DNA from: Candidatus Levybacteria bacterium RIFCSPHIGHO2_01_FULL_36_15b
Lineage (GTDB): Bacteria > Patescibacteria > Microgenomatia > Levybacterales > UBA12049
Length of the DNA stretch: 64,000 nt
NCBI GenBank assembly: GCA_001782045.1
Contig: MFNK01000008.1
Coordinates: forward strand, 1 to 64,000
Reading direction: 5' to 3'
In this document: in pieces, positions 39,743-48,018 of the stretch
How the letters are laid out: every line of letters starts with the position of its first letter
How positions within the stretch are numbered: the stretch's first letter is position 1
The notes under the pieces: model-generated
Databases searched by the model: none
What the model was told of the DNA's origin: nothing
What the model saw: only the letters and a program-made list of their open reading frames with translations
Translations under genes and position numbers: made by a program

Positions 39743-40372
39743 TTAAAGGCCTAAGAGATGTTCGGAGAATGTAAGAAGATTAAAAATAGCCTCGCCAAGC
39801 GAAAAACCGCCGATTGGAAACATTAGAAGAAAGAAAAGAATAAAAATCCCTATAAATCCAATTGAAAGATAAGAAGCGGCTTCTTTCTCCGGCAAAATCA
39901 AAGCAAATATCTTAGAACCGTCTAACGGAGGAATGGGAATCAAGTTAAAGATAGCAAGCAACAAGTTGAGTCTTACTACCAGTCCGAGGACGTAGTAAAT
40001 AAATACTTGAGCTTCTCCAAGAGGAAAAAATCCGATAGCTTTAATTGCAATAGCTGCAATAAACGCAATAAGAACATTGGTTGCAGGACCTGCTAAAGAA
40101 ACTAACGCCAAGTCTTTCCGGCCATCTTTTAAATTAAATGGATCAACCGGAACCGGTTTGGCGGCGCCGAAGATAACAGGGGATCCTGATAAAATAAGAA
40201 TCAAGGGAAGGAAAATACTCATAATCGGGTCTATATGGGGCTTTGGATTAAGCGTAAGACGCCCTAAGAGCCTTGCAGTTGGGTCTCCAAGACGTTCTGC
40301 AACATATCCGTGTGCAATTTCATGCAGAATAGCACTGTAAATTAAAACAAGTAGTAAGATTACGATTTCCAC
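39743..40372 (-). CDS. Site-2-protease-like M50 metallopeptidase
   Basis: Intramembrane zinc protease of the short M50 type. Catalytic H-E-I-A-H at 17-21 in the first membrane segment, and the third ligand in L-I-P-I-P-P-L-D-G (144-152). About five or six membrane helices; no PDZ domain. Possible substrates are anti-sigma factors or leftover signal peptides (inference). GTG start at 40372 with GAGG close upstream and TATAAT six bases before it. Confidence 0.9.
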   Translation of the reverse strand: MEIVILLLVLIYSAILHEIAHGYVAERLGDPTARLLGRLTLNPKPHIDPIMSIFLPLILILSGSPVIFGAAKPVPVDPFNLKDGRKDLALVSLAGPATNVLIAFIAAIAIKAIGFFPLGEAQVFIYYVLGLVVRLNLLLAIFNLIPIPPLDGSKIFALILPEKEAASYLSIGFIGIFILFFLLMFPIGGFSLGEAIFNLLTFSEHLLGL

Positions 40373-40385
40373 CTCTTTATTATAA

Positions 40386-40414
40386 TTGAAAAGCAGTTCG
40401 TTTTACAGTATAAT
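40386..40414 (+). promoter_or_regulatory. Leaderless promoter of rpmB
   Basis: TTGAAA (40386-40391), 17-bp spacer, TATAAT (40409-40414), nine bases to ATG 40424. Confidence 0.7.
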
Positions 40415-40423
40415 CTAACTCTT

Positions 40424-40681
40424 ATGACAAAAGGAAACAAGTGTGATAACTGCGGCAAAGGGATAATGTACGGCCATAATGTTTCGCATGCAAAAAACAG
40501 AACCAGAAGAATCTTTAAGCCAAATTTACATAAGGCAAAAATTGCAGTCGGCTCAGTTTATAAAACAATGAAGCTTTGCACAAAATGCTTAAGACTTCTA
40601 AAAGGAAAGACCCAAAAGAAAGAAGTCAAAGTTGAACCTCAAGAAGCATCAGAACAACCTCAAGTAATCGCAGCAGTCTAA
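40424..40681 (+). CDS. rpmB: 50S ribosomal protein L28
   Basis: An 85-aa large-subunit protein. C-D-N-C-G-K-G (7-13) and C-T-K-C (53-56) form the zinc site; N-V-S-H-A-K-N-R-T-R-R and F-K-P-N-L are the L28 signature. A short acidic tail extends beyond residue 65. Confidence 0.93.
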   Translation: MTKGNKCDNCGKGIMYGHNVSHAKNRTRRIFKPNLHKAKIAVGSVYKTMKLCTKCLRLLKGKTQKKEVKVEPQEASEQPQVIAAV

Positions 40682-41070
40682 GAAAGCGCTTTTTCCTCGA
40701 GTCTTGCCCTAATTAAAGTTAAAGGGAGCAAAATAAGGCAATAAAATGCGAGTCCAACATAAGAGCTTTGTGCGACAGAAATTCCGATTACAGTTGCCGA
40801 AATTCCAATATACATCGGGTGATTAAAATACCTGTAAAGACCTCGTGTTATCCTTTTTTGTTTTTTAGGCAAAATTCCAAAAGAAGTCCCTAAATTTATA
40901 ATACTAGTAATCCAAAATGTTACTCCAAAAACTGCAACTATAATCCCAAGATAGGAAAGGGGAGAGCCATTAAATTTTCCGCCAAAATAAGCTAAATATA
41001 AGCTAAGAAAATAAATAGTAGGAATTATTACTAAACTTGCAAATTGAAAAGAGAGTTTAAGCGTCTGCAT
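40678..41070 (-). CDS. ICMT/PEMT-like membrane methyltransferase
   Basis: A 130-aa integral membrane protein with four hydrophobic segments. G-L-Y-R-Y-F-N-H-P-M-Y-I-G at about 82-94 and R-A-R-L-E-E-K-A-L at 121-129 are the SAM and head-group motifs of the isoprenylcysteine/phospholipid methyltransferase family. Methylated substrate unknown. Overlaps fmt by 14 bp and rpmB by 4 bp. Confidence 0.82.
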   Translation of the reverse strand: MQTLKLSFQFASLVIIPTIYFLSLYLAYFGGKFNGSPLSYLGIIVAVFGVTFWITSIINLGTSFGILPKKQKRITRGLYRYFNHPMYIGISATVIGISVAQSSYVGLAFYCLILLPLTLIRARLEEKALS

Positions 41071-41902
41071 TTTTCAAAAACTCAAGAAGTTTAAAATCCG
41101 CCTGCGGATAACCGTTTAAAAAATCTTTATAAGTCATTTCTTGTTTGCTTTCTACTTGAGCTGCCTTGAATGGCAAGAATTTGATAATTTTTTCTTCAGT
41201 CTTACTAATTTTTGTCCTTGTCCAAACTCCAGGCCAAGGAAAATAAGCTCTTGTCATTCTATCCAAGATTTTGAAATCGGGCATTTCCGCAACATTTACG
41301 TAACCGCTCTGCCGCGTTAATGTTTTAGTAAAAGTTGCTAAATCGTGATTTTGTTCCTTAAGAATTATCTTTCCTTTTGTGTAGGGCTCAATAGCCTCTT
41401 GAAGCAATCTTGCACCTTCTCTAAAGAGTATTTCATATAAACTTTGAGCTGTATCGTCGGGACTAATTTGTCTTTCTTCCTGTACCAATATTGGTCCGTG
41501 ATCCATTTTTTCATCAAGCTTTATTATTGATACACCTGTTTTTGTATCTGCGTTTAGAATTGCAGATTGTACCGGAGTAGGACCCCGATATTTTGGCAAG
41601 AGAGAAGGATGTATGTTTAAAACTCCGCGTTTAAAGTGTTTTAAAGTTTTATCGGTTATTATTATTCCAAAGTCTGCAACAATTCCTAAATCCGGTTTTA
41701 GTATTTTAATTTCTTTTAGATTTTCCAGCTCAAGTTTATCTTTAACTCGAATTACTTCAATTCCTTTAGACTGACAAAAGGGAATAATAGATGCTTTTTC
41801 TTCTGACTCTGTAGTAATAACCAAATCAAGCTCAAAATTGTTTTTTAAACCTTCAATTATTGGAAAAACATTATGAGAAGAGCCCAAAAACACAATTTTC
41901 AT
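41057..41902 (-). CDS. fmt: Methionyl-tRNA formyltransferase
   Basis: Formylates initiator Met-tRNA. Catalytic/folate region N-I-H-P-S-L-L-P-K-Y-R-G-P-T-P at 96-110, with D-H-G-P-I-L-V near 131-137 and a C-terminal domain containing T-R-A-Y-F-P-W-P-G-V-W-T. At 281 aa slightly shorter than usual (about 310). It sits directly downstream of def, the standard formylation/deformylation pair. Confidence 0.95.
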   Translation of the reverse strand: MKIVFLGSSHNVFPIIEGLKNNFELDLVITTESEEKASIIPFCQSKGIEVIRVKDKLELENLKEIKILKPDLGIVADFGIIITDKTLKHFKRGVLNIHPSLLPKYRGPTPVQSAILNADTKTGVSIIKLDEKMDHGPILVQEERQISPDDTAQSLYEILFREGARLLQEAIEPYTKGKIILKEQNHDLATFTKTLTRQSGYVNVAEMPDFKILDRMTRAYFPWPGVWTRTKISKTEEKIIKFLPFKAAQVESKQEMTYKDFLNGYPQADFKLLEFLKNADA

Positions 41903-41903
41903 C

Positions 41904-42443
41904 TTATATAGTTAATTCTTCAAAATAATCATGGCCTTTTGCGTCCTTTTTAGATTCGTAAAGTTTCCCTTTTTGTTCCAAAACTCTTTTGGGAAACAAA
42001 ATTCCTTCCAAGTGGTCTACTTCGTGCTGAATAATTGTAGACAAAAATCCCGTAAAGCTTTTCGTAAACCTTTGGCCCTTATCGTTTTGATATTCCAGTG
42101 TAATCTTTGGATATCTTTCTACTTCTCCCCAAATACCCTGAAGAGATAAACAGCCCTCAAGCTTTCTAATTCTTTTTTTCTTTCTTTTTTCAAGCTGTTC
42201 GAATGAAGTTATTTTGGGATTTATAAAAACTTCAAGCTTATGTTTAATACCAGGTTTTGTTACAAAAATTCTTTTACTTTCTCCAATCTGGGGGGCAGCG
42301 AGTCCAACACCAACGGGGTCACGCGCAGATTCAAGGGCTTTTGACATGTTTTGTATTAGAGTCTCAAGTTTATTATCGAAATTTGTTACCGGTTCCGCTA
42401 TTTTGGACAGAATGGGGTGTGGGGCATTTAAAATTTCTGACAT
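41904..42443 (-). CDS. def: Peptide deformylase
   Basis: Removes N-terminal formyl groups. Motif 1 G-V-G-L-A-A-P-Q-I-G (45-54), motif 2 E-G-C-L-S (96-100), motif 3 Q-H-E-V-D-H-L-E-G (139-147) with both zinc His. A basic K-R-K-K-K-R-I-R-K insertion at 86-94 precedes motif 2. Length 179 aa is normal. One base separates it from the upstream O-antigen-ligase-like gene. Confidence 0.96.
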   Translation of the reverse strand: MSEILNAPHPILSKIAEPVTNFDNKLETLIQNMSKALESARDPVGVGLAAPQIGESKRIFVTKPGIKHKLEVFINPKITSFEQLEKRKKKRIRKLEGCLSLQGIWGEVERYPKITLEYQNDKGQRFTKSFTGFLSTIIQHEVDHLEGILFPKRVLEQKGKLYESKKDAKGHDYFEELTI

Positions 42444-42444
42444 T

Positions 42445-44916
42445 TTATTTTTTCCAGGTACTTAGAGCATCAGATGCCGGCTGGTATGGACCGAAAGTTT
42501 TAAGAATATATTCCATTTGAAAAATAGCTTTGTCCTCGTACTGCGCATTTATAACTTGTCCTTTATCGTTTATTGCAAGCTGATGATAAAAAAGTCCAAG
42601 TGCATAGTAAGCATTTAAATAATCCGGCTTAAACTTTATAGTTTCTTCAAGAATTTGAACGGCTTTTTTAACGTCGCCTGACTGACCCGTTAAAACGCCC
42701 AAATTATATGAAACATCAGCGTCATTCGGAGCAAGTTCCTTTGCGCGTTTTATTGCATCAAGTGCTTGTGGTAGGTAATTTGCATCAACTTGGCCAAGAG
42801 AGTAGAAAACTCTTACTCTGGTTTTTGCAAAAACGATATTATTAGGATGTTCCTCTTTAAGTTTATTGCTGTTTGCAATTGAACTATCAATAAGTTGTTT
42901 CGCTATATTTAAATCAGCCTGATTAGGACTTTGTTGATTTTGATAAATTATTGCGGATGCAACAACGGCATTATTTAAAGATAATTCATCTCTAAAAACA
43001 GGCTCACTCGGCCTAAACTCAACGGATTTTTGTAAAAATGGATATGCGTTTTGATAATCGCCGGCTCTGTCGAAATTATAACCCAAGTAATAATATCTGT
43101 CGGCCTGCCAAAATCTTGCAAGTACAAAAATAAGATATGCACCTATAACGATTACTCCAATAACTAAAATTTTTTGTACATTACTTAATAATACTGCCTC
43201 GCTTTTGTTCTTGGAAAAATTAAACGAATAAGAATTATTTTCCCTTAACATACCCGCCATAATTAAGAAAAAAGCAGGAAGTGTATAAAAGAAAATATTT
43301 ATCATTACAACAGAAAATCCAAAGAAATTAGAAATTAAAATTCCTATATATGCAATAACTAGAGAGGCAAGTAGCAGTGCTTCTTTGCCTAACCTTTTTG
43401 TATTCTTAAATAAGAATTTTGCAGACATAAACAAGAATGCTCCAATCATTAATAAATAAGTAGCAATTCCCACTGTTCCAGTAGTTGCAAGATAGTTTAG
43501 ATATTCGTTGTGGGCTTTGTTATATAGGAAATTCCACTCAGACGTTAAATTATGCTCAACCGGCCTATACTTATAGTAGGAAAAAGCATAAGTTTCTAAG
43601 CCTGAGCCAAAGACAGGATAGTTTTTCCAAATATCAATTGCTCCTTTCCACACCAAAAGCCTTATTGTTCCCGATTCAGTACCTCCTAAGTCTGCAACAG
43701 GCGCGCTTTGAGCTGGCGGGAGAGCTTTAGCTTTTGGCTTTGTCAGATTTTGATATCTGTCGTTAATTCCCTTAAAGGTAAAAATATCTAAAAATGAAAA
43801 AGGCTGGCCGTTAAAAAATATAATTGCATAAAATAAAATAAGTATTGATGCCAGTACTTTAAAATCAAAGCTAGGTTTTTTAATATTAAATTTAGGCCGG
43901 ATAAAAAAGTAAAAGTAATAGGAAAGAAATATTAAAAATGTTACCCATGCCGCGACTACCGAGCCTCTTGAAATTGTCCAAAGAATAGAAAAGTAGCAGA
44001 GTCCAATGAATACAAATAACGAAGTAGCAAAAACAAGCAGGTAATTACTTAGCAATTTTTTTCCTTTTTCAAAAAGCTGTGGTAAAGAAACAAGCTTTAC
44101 AAAGATTGCCAAAAGTATTGGTACGATTATTGCCAAATATGCTCCGTACCAAGCAGGCTGGCCCAGTGTAGAGAAAAGTCTGATTTTAGGCTGGAAATCC
44201 GCAGTCCAGCAGGATACATCAAATGTGCCTCTAAAAAGCAGGCAGGTTGGATCATATCCAAAATGAGACGGAAGCCCCCATAAAACTATTAAAACGCAGC
44301 TGCTTAGAGCAAAATACAAAACTCTTTTTACAGAACCCGCGGGAGCAAGTTGTGCAAAAATTGCAAAAGATGCAAGAACAGTTGTTAAAGAAGTAAGCGA
44401 TTGAAGTGGAAATGCATTTGCAGTAGTATTTTTAAAAAAGGACGCAATTACATTTCCTGTAAAAAATACCGCTATACCAGCAACAAAAAAAGCAACTGCT
44501 CTTACATTAATTAAACTTTCCTTTCCTCCTTTATTTCCAAAGTCTTTATAGTTGGAAACAAAGCCGTAGTAGAGAAAAACATAAGAAAGTATGGAAAAAA
44601 GTCCACCATTAAATCTTGAATAATATCCCCACAGGGAAATATGCATATCTAGCGAAAATACAGTGGATAAAACTTGTGAGCCTACAAAAAGCGCAATCGG
44701 AATATCCAAAGGAGTTTTTTGAACTTGGAACTGTCTTTTAATCACCATTTTAGCAATCCATGAAGTTCCAATTACAATTGTTAAAACAAAAGTCACCCAA
44801 AGTTTATTAAATTCAAACAGTTCCGATGTGTCGCCAGCGAGTGTTAGAGGAACGAGAAAAAATAGAAGATAAAAAGAGTACTCAATTGTTTTGTTTAGAT
44901 AATTTAATAACTTCAT
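42445..44916 (-). CDS. O-antigen-ligase/Wzy-like membrane protein with TPR domain
   Basis: An 823-aa protein with about a dozen membrane helices in the first 600 residues. The large extracytoplasmic loop around 400-480 holds G-S-G-L-E-T-Y and H-N-E-Y-L-N-Y, typical of Wzy_C/O-antigen ligases that join polysaccharide or sugar units on lipid carriers. The C-terminal 200 residues have TPR-type repeats (D-A-D-V-S-Y-N-L-G-V-L, Y-L-N-A-Y-Y-A-L-G-L). The start codon lies at the end of a 13-bp inverted repeat. Substrate unknown. Confidence 0.85.
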   Translation of the reverse strand: MKLLNYLNKTIEYSFYLLFFLVPLTLAGDTSELFEFNKLWVTFVLTIVIGTSWIAKMVIKRQFQVQKTPLDIPIALFVGSQVLSTVFSLDMHISLWGYYSRFNGGLFSILSYVFLYYGFVSNYKDFGNKGGKESLINVRAVAFFVAGIAVFFTGNVIASFFKNTTANAFPLQSLTSLTTVLASFAIFAQLAPAGSVKRVLYFALSSCVLIVLWGLPSHFGYDPTCLLFRGTFDVSCWTADFQPKIRLFSTLGQPAWYGAYLAIIVPILLAIFVKLVSLPQLFEKGKKLLSNYLLVFATSLFVFIGLCYFSILWTISRGSVVAAWVTFLIFLSYYFYFFIRPKFNIKKPSFDFKVLASILILFYAIIFFNGQPFSFLDIFTFKGINDRYQNLTKPKAKALPPAQSAPVADLGGTESGTIRLLVWKGAIDIWKNYPVFGSGLETYAFSYYKYRPVEHNLTSEWNFLYNKAHNEYLNYLATTGTVGIATYLLMIGAFLFMSAKFLFKNTKRLGKEALLLASLVIAYIGILISNFFGFSVVMINIFFYTLPAFFLIMAGMLRENNSYSFNFSKNKSEAVLLSNVQKILVIGVIVIGAYLIFVLARFWQADRYYYLGYNFDRAGDYQNAYPFLQKSVEFRPSEPVFRDELSLNNAVVASAIIYQNQQSPNQADLNIAKQLIDSSIANSNKLKEEHPNNIVFAKTRVRVFYSLGQVDANYLPQALDAIKRAKELAPNDADVSYNLGVLTGQSGDVKKAVQILEETIKFKPDYLNAYYALGLFYHQLAINDKGQVINAQYEDKAIFQMEYILKTFGPYQPASDALSTWKK

Positions 44917-44974
44917 CCCGTTAGATTACTGCATTTACCCGTAAATTTTGTCTTGATCCAAAATCTAACGGGAT
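44915..44974 (-). promoter_or_regulatory. Start-codon-covering hairpin
   Basis: Perfect 13-bp inverted repeat ATCCCGTTAGATT/AATCTAACGGGAT (44915-44927 and 44962-44974) with a 34-nt loop. In the minus-strand mRNA the 3' arm ends in the AT of the ATG at 44916. A promoter TTGTAA, 17 bp, TAGTAT (45026-44998) would start transcription at about 44991, so the hairpin lies within the leader and could hide the start codon. Confidence 0.6.
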
Positions 44975-45019
44975 TCATCCTAACAGCAGTAAAATTTATA
45001 CTAACATAAGAGCCTGCCA

Positions 45020-45048
45020 TTTACAATTGATGATTTATAATCTACAAT
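45020..45048 (+). promoter_or_regulatory. Leaderless promoter of the mre cluster
   Basis: TTTACA (45020-45025), 17-bp spacer, TACAAT (45043-45048), eight bases to ATG 45057. The -35 overlaps the -35 of the divergent O-antigen-ligase promoter, so the two may compete. Confidence 0.65.
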
Positions 45049-45056
45049 TTCAACTG

Positions 45057-46187
45057 ATGTTAGACAAGCTTTTCTCTCTTTTTTCTTATGATATCGGTAT
45101 AGATTTAGGAACCGCAAATACCCTTGTTTGGGTTAAGGGAAAAGGAATAGTAATAAGAGAACCTTCTGTTGTTGCAATGCATAAGAAAACAAAAAAAACT
45201 ATTGCAATCGGAACTGAAGCTAAGAAAATGCTTGGTAAAACACCGGCGAATATTATTACCGTAAAACCCCTAAAAGGCGGAGTAATAGCAGATTTTGACG
45301 CAACCCTTGCCATGATTACACATTATATTCAGAATATCCATGAAGTAGGAAAGATCGTTCCTACCATTTTTTCAAGACCACGTGTTGTAATAGGAATTCC
45401 ATCTGGAGTTACAGAGGTGGAGCGAAGAGCGGTTTGGGAAGCAGCCTTAAACGCAGGCGCAAGAGAGGCTTTTCTAATAGAAGAGTCTATGGCGTCTGCT
45501 ATTGGAGAAAATGTTTCTGTTTTTGCTCCTACAGGGATAATGGTTGTTGATATCGGGGGAGGAACTACGGAAATCGCGGTTATTTCCTTAGGGGGAATAG
45601 TTGTTGGAAAGTCATTAAAAATTGCAGGAGATAATATGGACAGCGCAATTGCACATTATATAAGGTTAAAACACGGTCTTTTAATAGGAGAAAAAACCGC
45701 AGAGGATTTAAAAATCACAATTGGAAGCGCATATGCAAAAGGTCCAAGGCCTAAAACTCACACCGTTGAAAGTCCGGTGGGGTTAAGCGGACAAAATTTA
45801 ATAGGTGTAGAAAAAAATGAAAGTGGCGAAAAGGTAGCAATTGTAAGGGGACGAGATATAGAAACAGGGTTGCCCAAAAGCTTAAAAGTTACAGAAGTTG
45901 AAGTAAGAGAAGCCTTAGCTCCGGTTTTAACGCAAATAATAAATGCGGTTGCAGAAATTTTGGAAGAATCTCCTCCGGAACTCACAAGCGATGTATTGGA
46001 ACATGGGGTATTATTAACAGGTGGGGGATCAAAACTTCCGGGCTTTGATAAATTAATAGTAGAGCGAATTCATATTCCGGTTATCCCAAGCGAAGATCCG
46101 TTAACTAGCGTAGTAAGAGGAACTGGTAAGGTTTTAGAAGACGATGCTCTTCTTCAACGCGTCAAAGTAATCGGTGGCCTTCAGTAA
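45057..46187 (+). CDS. mreB: MreB actin-like protein, second copy, with insertion
   Basis: A 376-aa MreB with D-I-G-I-D-L-G-T-A-N-T (12-22), V-V-D-I-G-G-G-T-T-E near 165 and V-L-L-T-G-G-G-S near 325. Compared with the copy at 18711 it has about 28 extra residues (about 226-258; K-G-P-R-P-K-T-H-T-V onward) before R-G-R-D. ATG 45057 is chosen from promoter geometry over an ATG 30 bp earlier. It heads the cluster with mreC, mreD and PBP2. Confidence 0.94.
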   Translation: MLDKLFSLFSYDIGIDLGTANTLVWVKGKGIVIREPSVVAMHKKTKKTIAIGTEAKKMLGKTPANIITVKPLKGGVIADFDATLAMITHYIQNIHEVGKIVPTIFSRPRVVIGIPSGVTEVERRAVWEAALNAGAREAFLIEESMASAIGENVSVFAPTGIMVVDIGGGTTEIAVISLGGIVVGKSLKIAGDNMDSAIAHYIRLKHGLLIGEKTAEDLKITIGSAYAKGPRPKTHTVESPVGLSGQNLIGVEKNESGEKVAIVRGRDIETGLPKSLKVTEVEVREALAPVLTQIINAVAEILEESPPELTSDVLEHGVLLTGGGSKLPGFDKLIVERIHIPVIPSEDPLTSVVRGTGKVLEDDALLQRVKVIGGLQ

Positions 46188-46211
46188 ATTATCGAGGCTT
46201 AAACCTATAGT

Positions 46212-46240
46212 TTGACAAATTAATTCTAAAGTAATATAAT
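46212..46240 (+). promoter_or_regulatory. Perfect consensus leaderless promoter
   Basis: TTGACA (46212-46217), 17-bp spacer, TATAAT (46235-46240), seven bases to ATG 46248. Exact sigma-70 consensus. Confidence 0.85.
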
Positions 46241-46247
46241 TCCGCTC

Positions 46248-46751
46248 ATGAATGCAGAAGTAAGCCCACGAGGGATTAACCCCGAGTATCAAACATTGCC
46301 CGATGATGCATCAGCTGTTGTGATGCAAAGTTCAAGAGATTTAAAAATGTATTATGTAGTTTTGGGAAATGTTGTAGAATATTCAGATACCCAATCTTTA
46401 GATAATGCATTAAAAGAAAATGAAGATCTTGATTGGCTTCCCGTTCCTCTATTTGACCCAACACATTGGATTACTCTTCAGCCATTAACTCAACGAAGAG
46501 GTATAATGGTAAGTTTTTCTTCTAATGAGAAAGGCAATGCAAAACTTCAACTTTTAGCTAGCGTTGTTGATCGCAGGGATCCAATCAGAGAAGCAGAAAT
46601 AGATCTCTCTACTCTTAGAGAAAAAGGATTAGACTTTGATATACAAAAAGGGGAACACGATTACGATGGAACAATTCTTGGTCGTGATGCAGCACAATTA
46701 TTATACGATTTTCAATTAGAACAGGGTCAGTTTGATGAAGGCCTAAATTAA
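46248..46751 (+). CDS. Hypothetical protein inside the mre cluster
   Basis: A 167-aa unknown soluble protein with L-K-M-Y-Y-V-V-L-G-N-V-V-E-Y and K-G-N/A-K-L-Q-L-L-A-S-V-V-D beta-strand patterns and an acidic C-terminus. It separates mreB from mreC, which are usually adjacent, and has its own perfect promoter, so it may be expressed strongly and independently. No link to cell shape can be read from the sequence. Confidence 0.68.
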   Translation: MNAEVSPRGINPEYQTLPDDASAVVMQSSRDLKMYYVVLGNVVEYSDTQSLDNALKENEDLDWLPVPLFDPTHWITLQPLTQRRGIMVSFSSNEKGNAKLQLLASVVDRRDPIREAEIDLSTLREKGLDFDIQKGEHDYDGTILGRDAAQLLYDFQLEQGQFDEGLN

Positions 46752-46820
46752 TAGATTCCAAATTCCTCTATTTAGCACAGCAAGCTTGTAACAAATACGC
46801 AAAAGCACTAAAATGGTTGC

Positions 46821-47588
46821 ATGCCGCGGCGCAATCTGAATCTAATTTTTATAGTTCTAATCTTTTTAACCCTTGTTTTATTCATATTTTCTAAACTCCA
46901 AGTTCTTAATTTTGCAGGCAACTTTGTGCAAAATATTTTTGCGCCGTTTGAATCTGCAGCAAGAAACATTTTTATTGGAAACTCATCTGATTTACAAAAA
47001 GAAAACATAGAACTTGCCAAAAAATTGGTAGACCAGCAAAAACTTATACAAGACAACAAAGCATTAAGAGACCAATTTCAAACTTCAGGTATTAACACTC
47101 AAAATTTAACTGCCGCAAGCATTATTGGTTCACCTAGCTTTATTCCCGGAGTTTCAAATCCGGAAAATCTTATTTTAGACAAAGGAGTAAAGAACGGCGT
47201 AAGAAAAGGACAGGCTGTAATTTATAAAGATAATTTAATTGGAATTATTAAAAAATCAAACGACAACTACTCAATTGTTGCTACCCTTGGTTTGCCTTCG
47301 TTTAGTTTAACTGCAAAAACTCAAAATGACGCATCCGGAATTATAAGGGGACAAGACGGAGGGCAGATAATTTTAGAAAATGTTTTACTTTCAGAGAGAA
47401 TCTCAAAAAATGACTTAGTAGTAACATTAGGAAATATTAACGAAGGCGGATTTGGAGTACTTCCAAACCTGATTATTGGTAAAATTGTGTCTGTTAATAA
47501 AAATGCCAGCAGTCTTTTCCAAACAGCAAAAATAGAACCCTTAATTGACATTTCAACTCTTTCAACTGTATTTATAGTTATAAATTAA
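46821..47588 (+). CDS. mreC: Rod shape-determining protein MreC
   Basis: Membrane-anchored scaffold of the elongasome. One membrane helix (8-25), a coiled coil (about 57-85, L-Q-K-E-N-I-E-L-A-K-K-L), then the paired beta-barrel domain with G-V-K-N-G-V-R-K-G-Q-A-V-I and D-L-V-V-T-L-G. Length 255 aa is normal. TTGTAA, 17 bp, TAAAAT (46786-46814) ends six bases before ATG 46821. Overlaps mreD. Confidence 0.92.
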   Translation: MPRRNLNLIFIVLIFLTLVLFIFSKLQVLNFAGNFVQNIFAPFESAARNIFIGNSSDLQKENIELAKKLVDQQKLIQDNKALRDQFQTSGINTQNLTAASIIGSPSFIPGVSNPENLILDKGVKNGVRKGQAVIYKDNLIGIIKKSNDNYSIVATLGLPSFSLTAKTQNDASGIIRGQDGGQIILENVLLSERISKNDLVVTLGNINEGGFGVLPNLIIGKIVSVNKNASSLFQTAKIEPLIDISTLSTVFIVIN

Positions 47589-48016
47589 TGATTTTTGTTA
47601 TTTTACTTACACTTTTTGCAGTAGTTCTAGAATCGTCTGTAATATCACTTCCATTAGCTTTGTCTATTCTTGTCACTTTTTCCTTTATTTATAAAAAAGA
47701 ATGGCTTCTTGCCCTGTCTTTAATTATTGGTGTTGTACTAGATGCTTTAGCCTTAAGAACAATAGGCGCCTCGTCACTTTTTTTCCTGGTAGCGATATTT
47801 GTAATCTTTCTTTATGAGAAAAAAATCGAGGCAAGTATTCAAGTAGTTTTTCTTTCAAATTTTGTGTTAGTTTTTTTGTACACGTTTTTAATAAAGGGGA
47901 ATTTTTCTGTAGCAGCGTCTTTTTTAGCTTCGTCTTTCGGGATAATATTATTTATTATTTTTAATAAACTAAAAACAGTTTCTGTTAAAGAACACAAATT
48001 AAGATTTGAAATTTAG
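47588..48016 (+). CDS. mreD: Rod shape-determining protein MreD
   Basis: A 142-aa polytopic protein with about five membrane segments and few charged residues, assigned by its size and its place between mreC and the PBP2 gene. V-L-D-A-L-A-L-R-T-I-G-A fits the conserved MreD loop (usual G-x-x-x-D). The start overlaps the mreC stop by one base. Confidence 0.85.
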   Translation: MIFVILLTLFAVVLESSVISLPLALSILVTFSFIYKKEWLLALSLIIGVVLDALALRTIGASSLFFLVAIFVIFLYEKKIEASIQVVFLSNFVLVFLYTFLIKGNFSVAASFLASSFGIILFIIFNKLKTVSVKEHKLRFEI

Positions 48017-48018
48017 AA

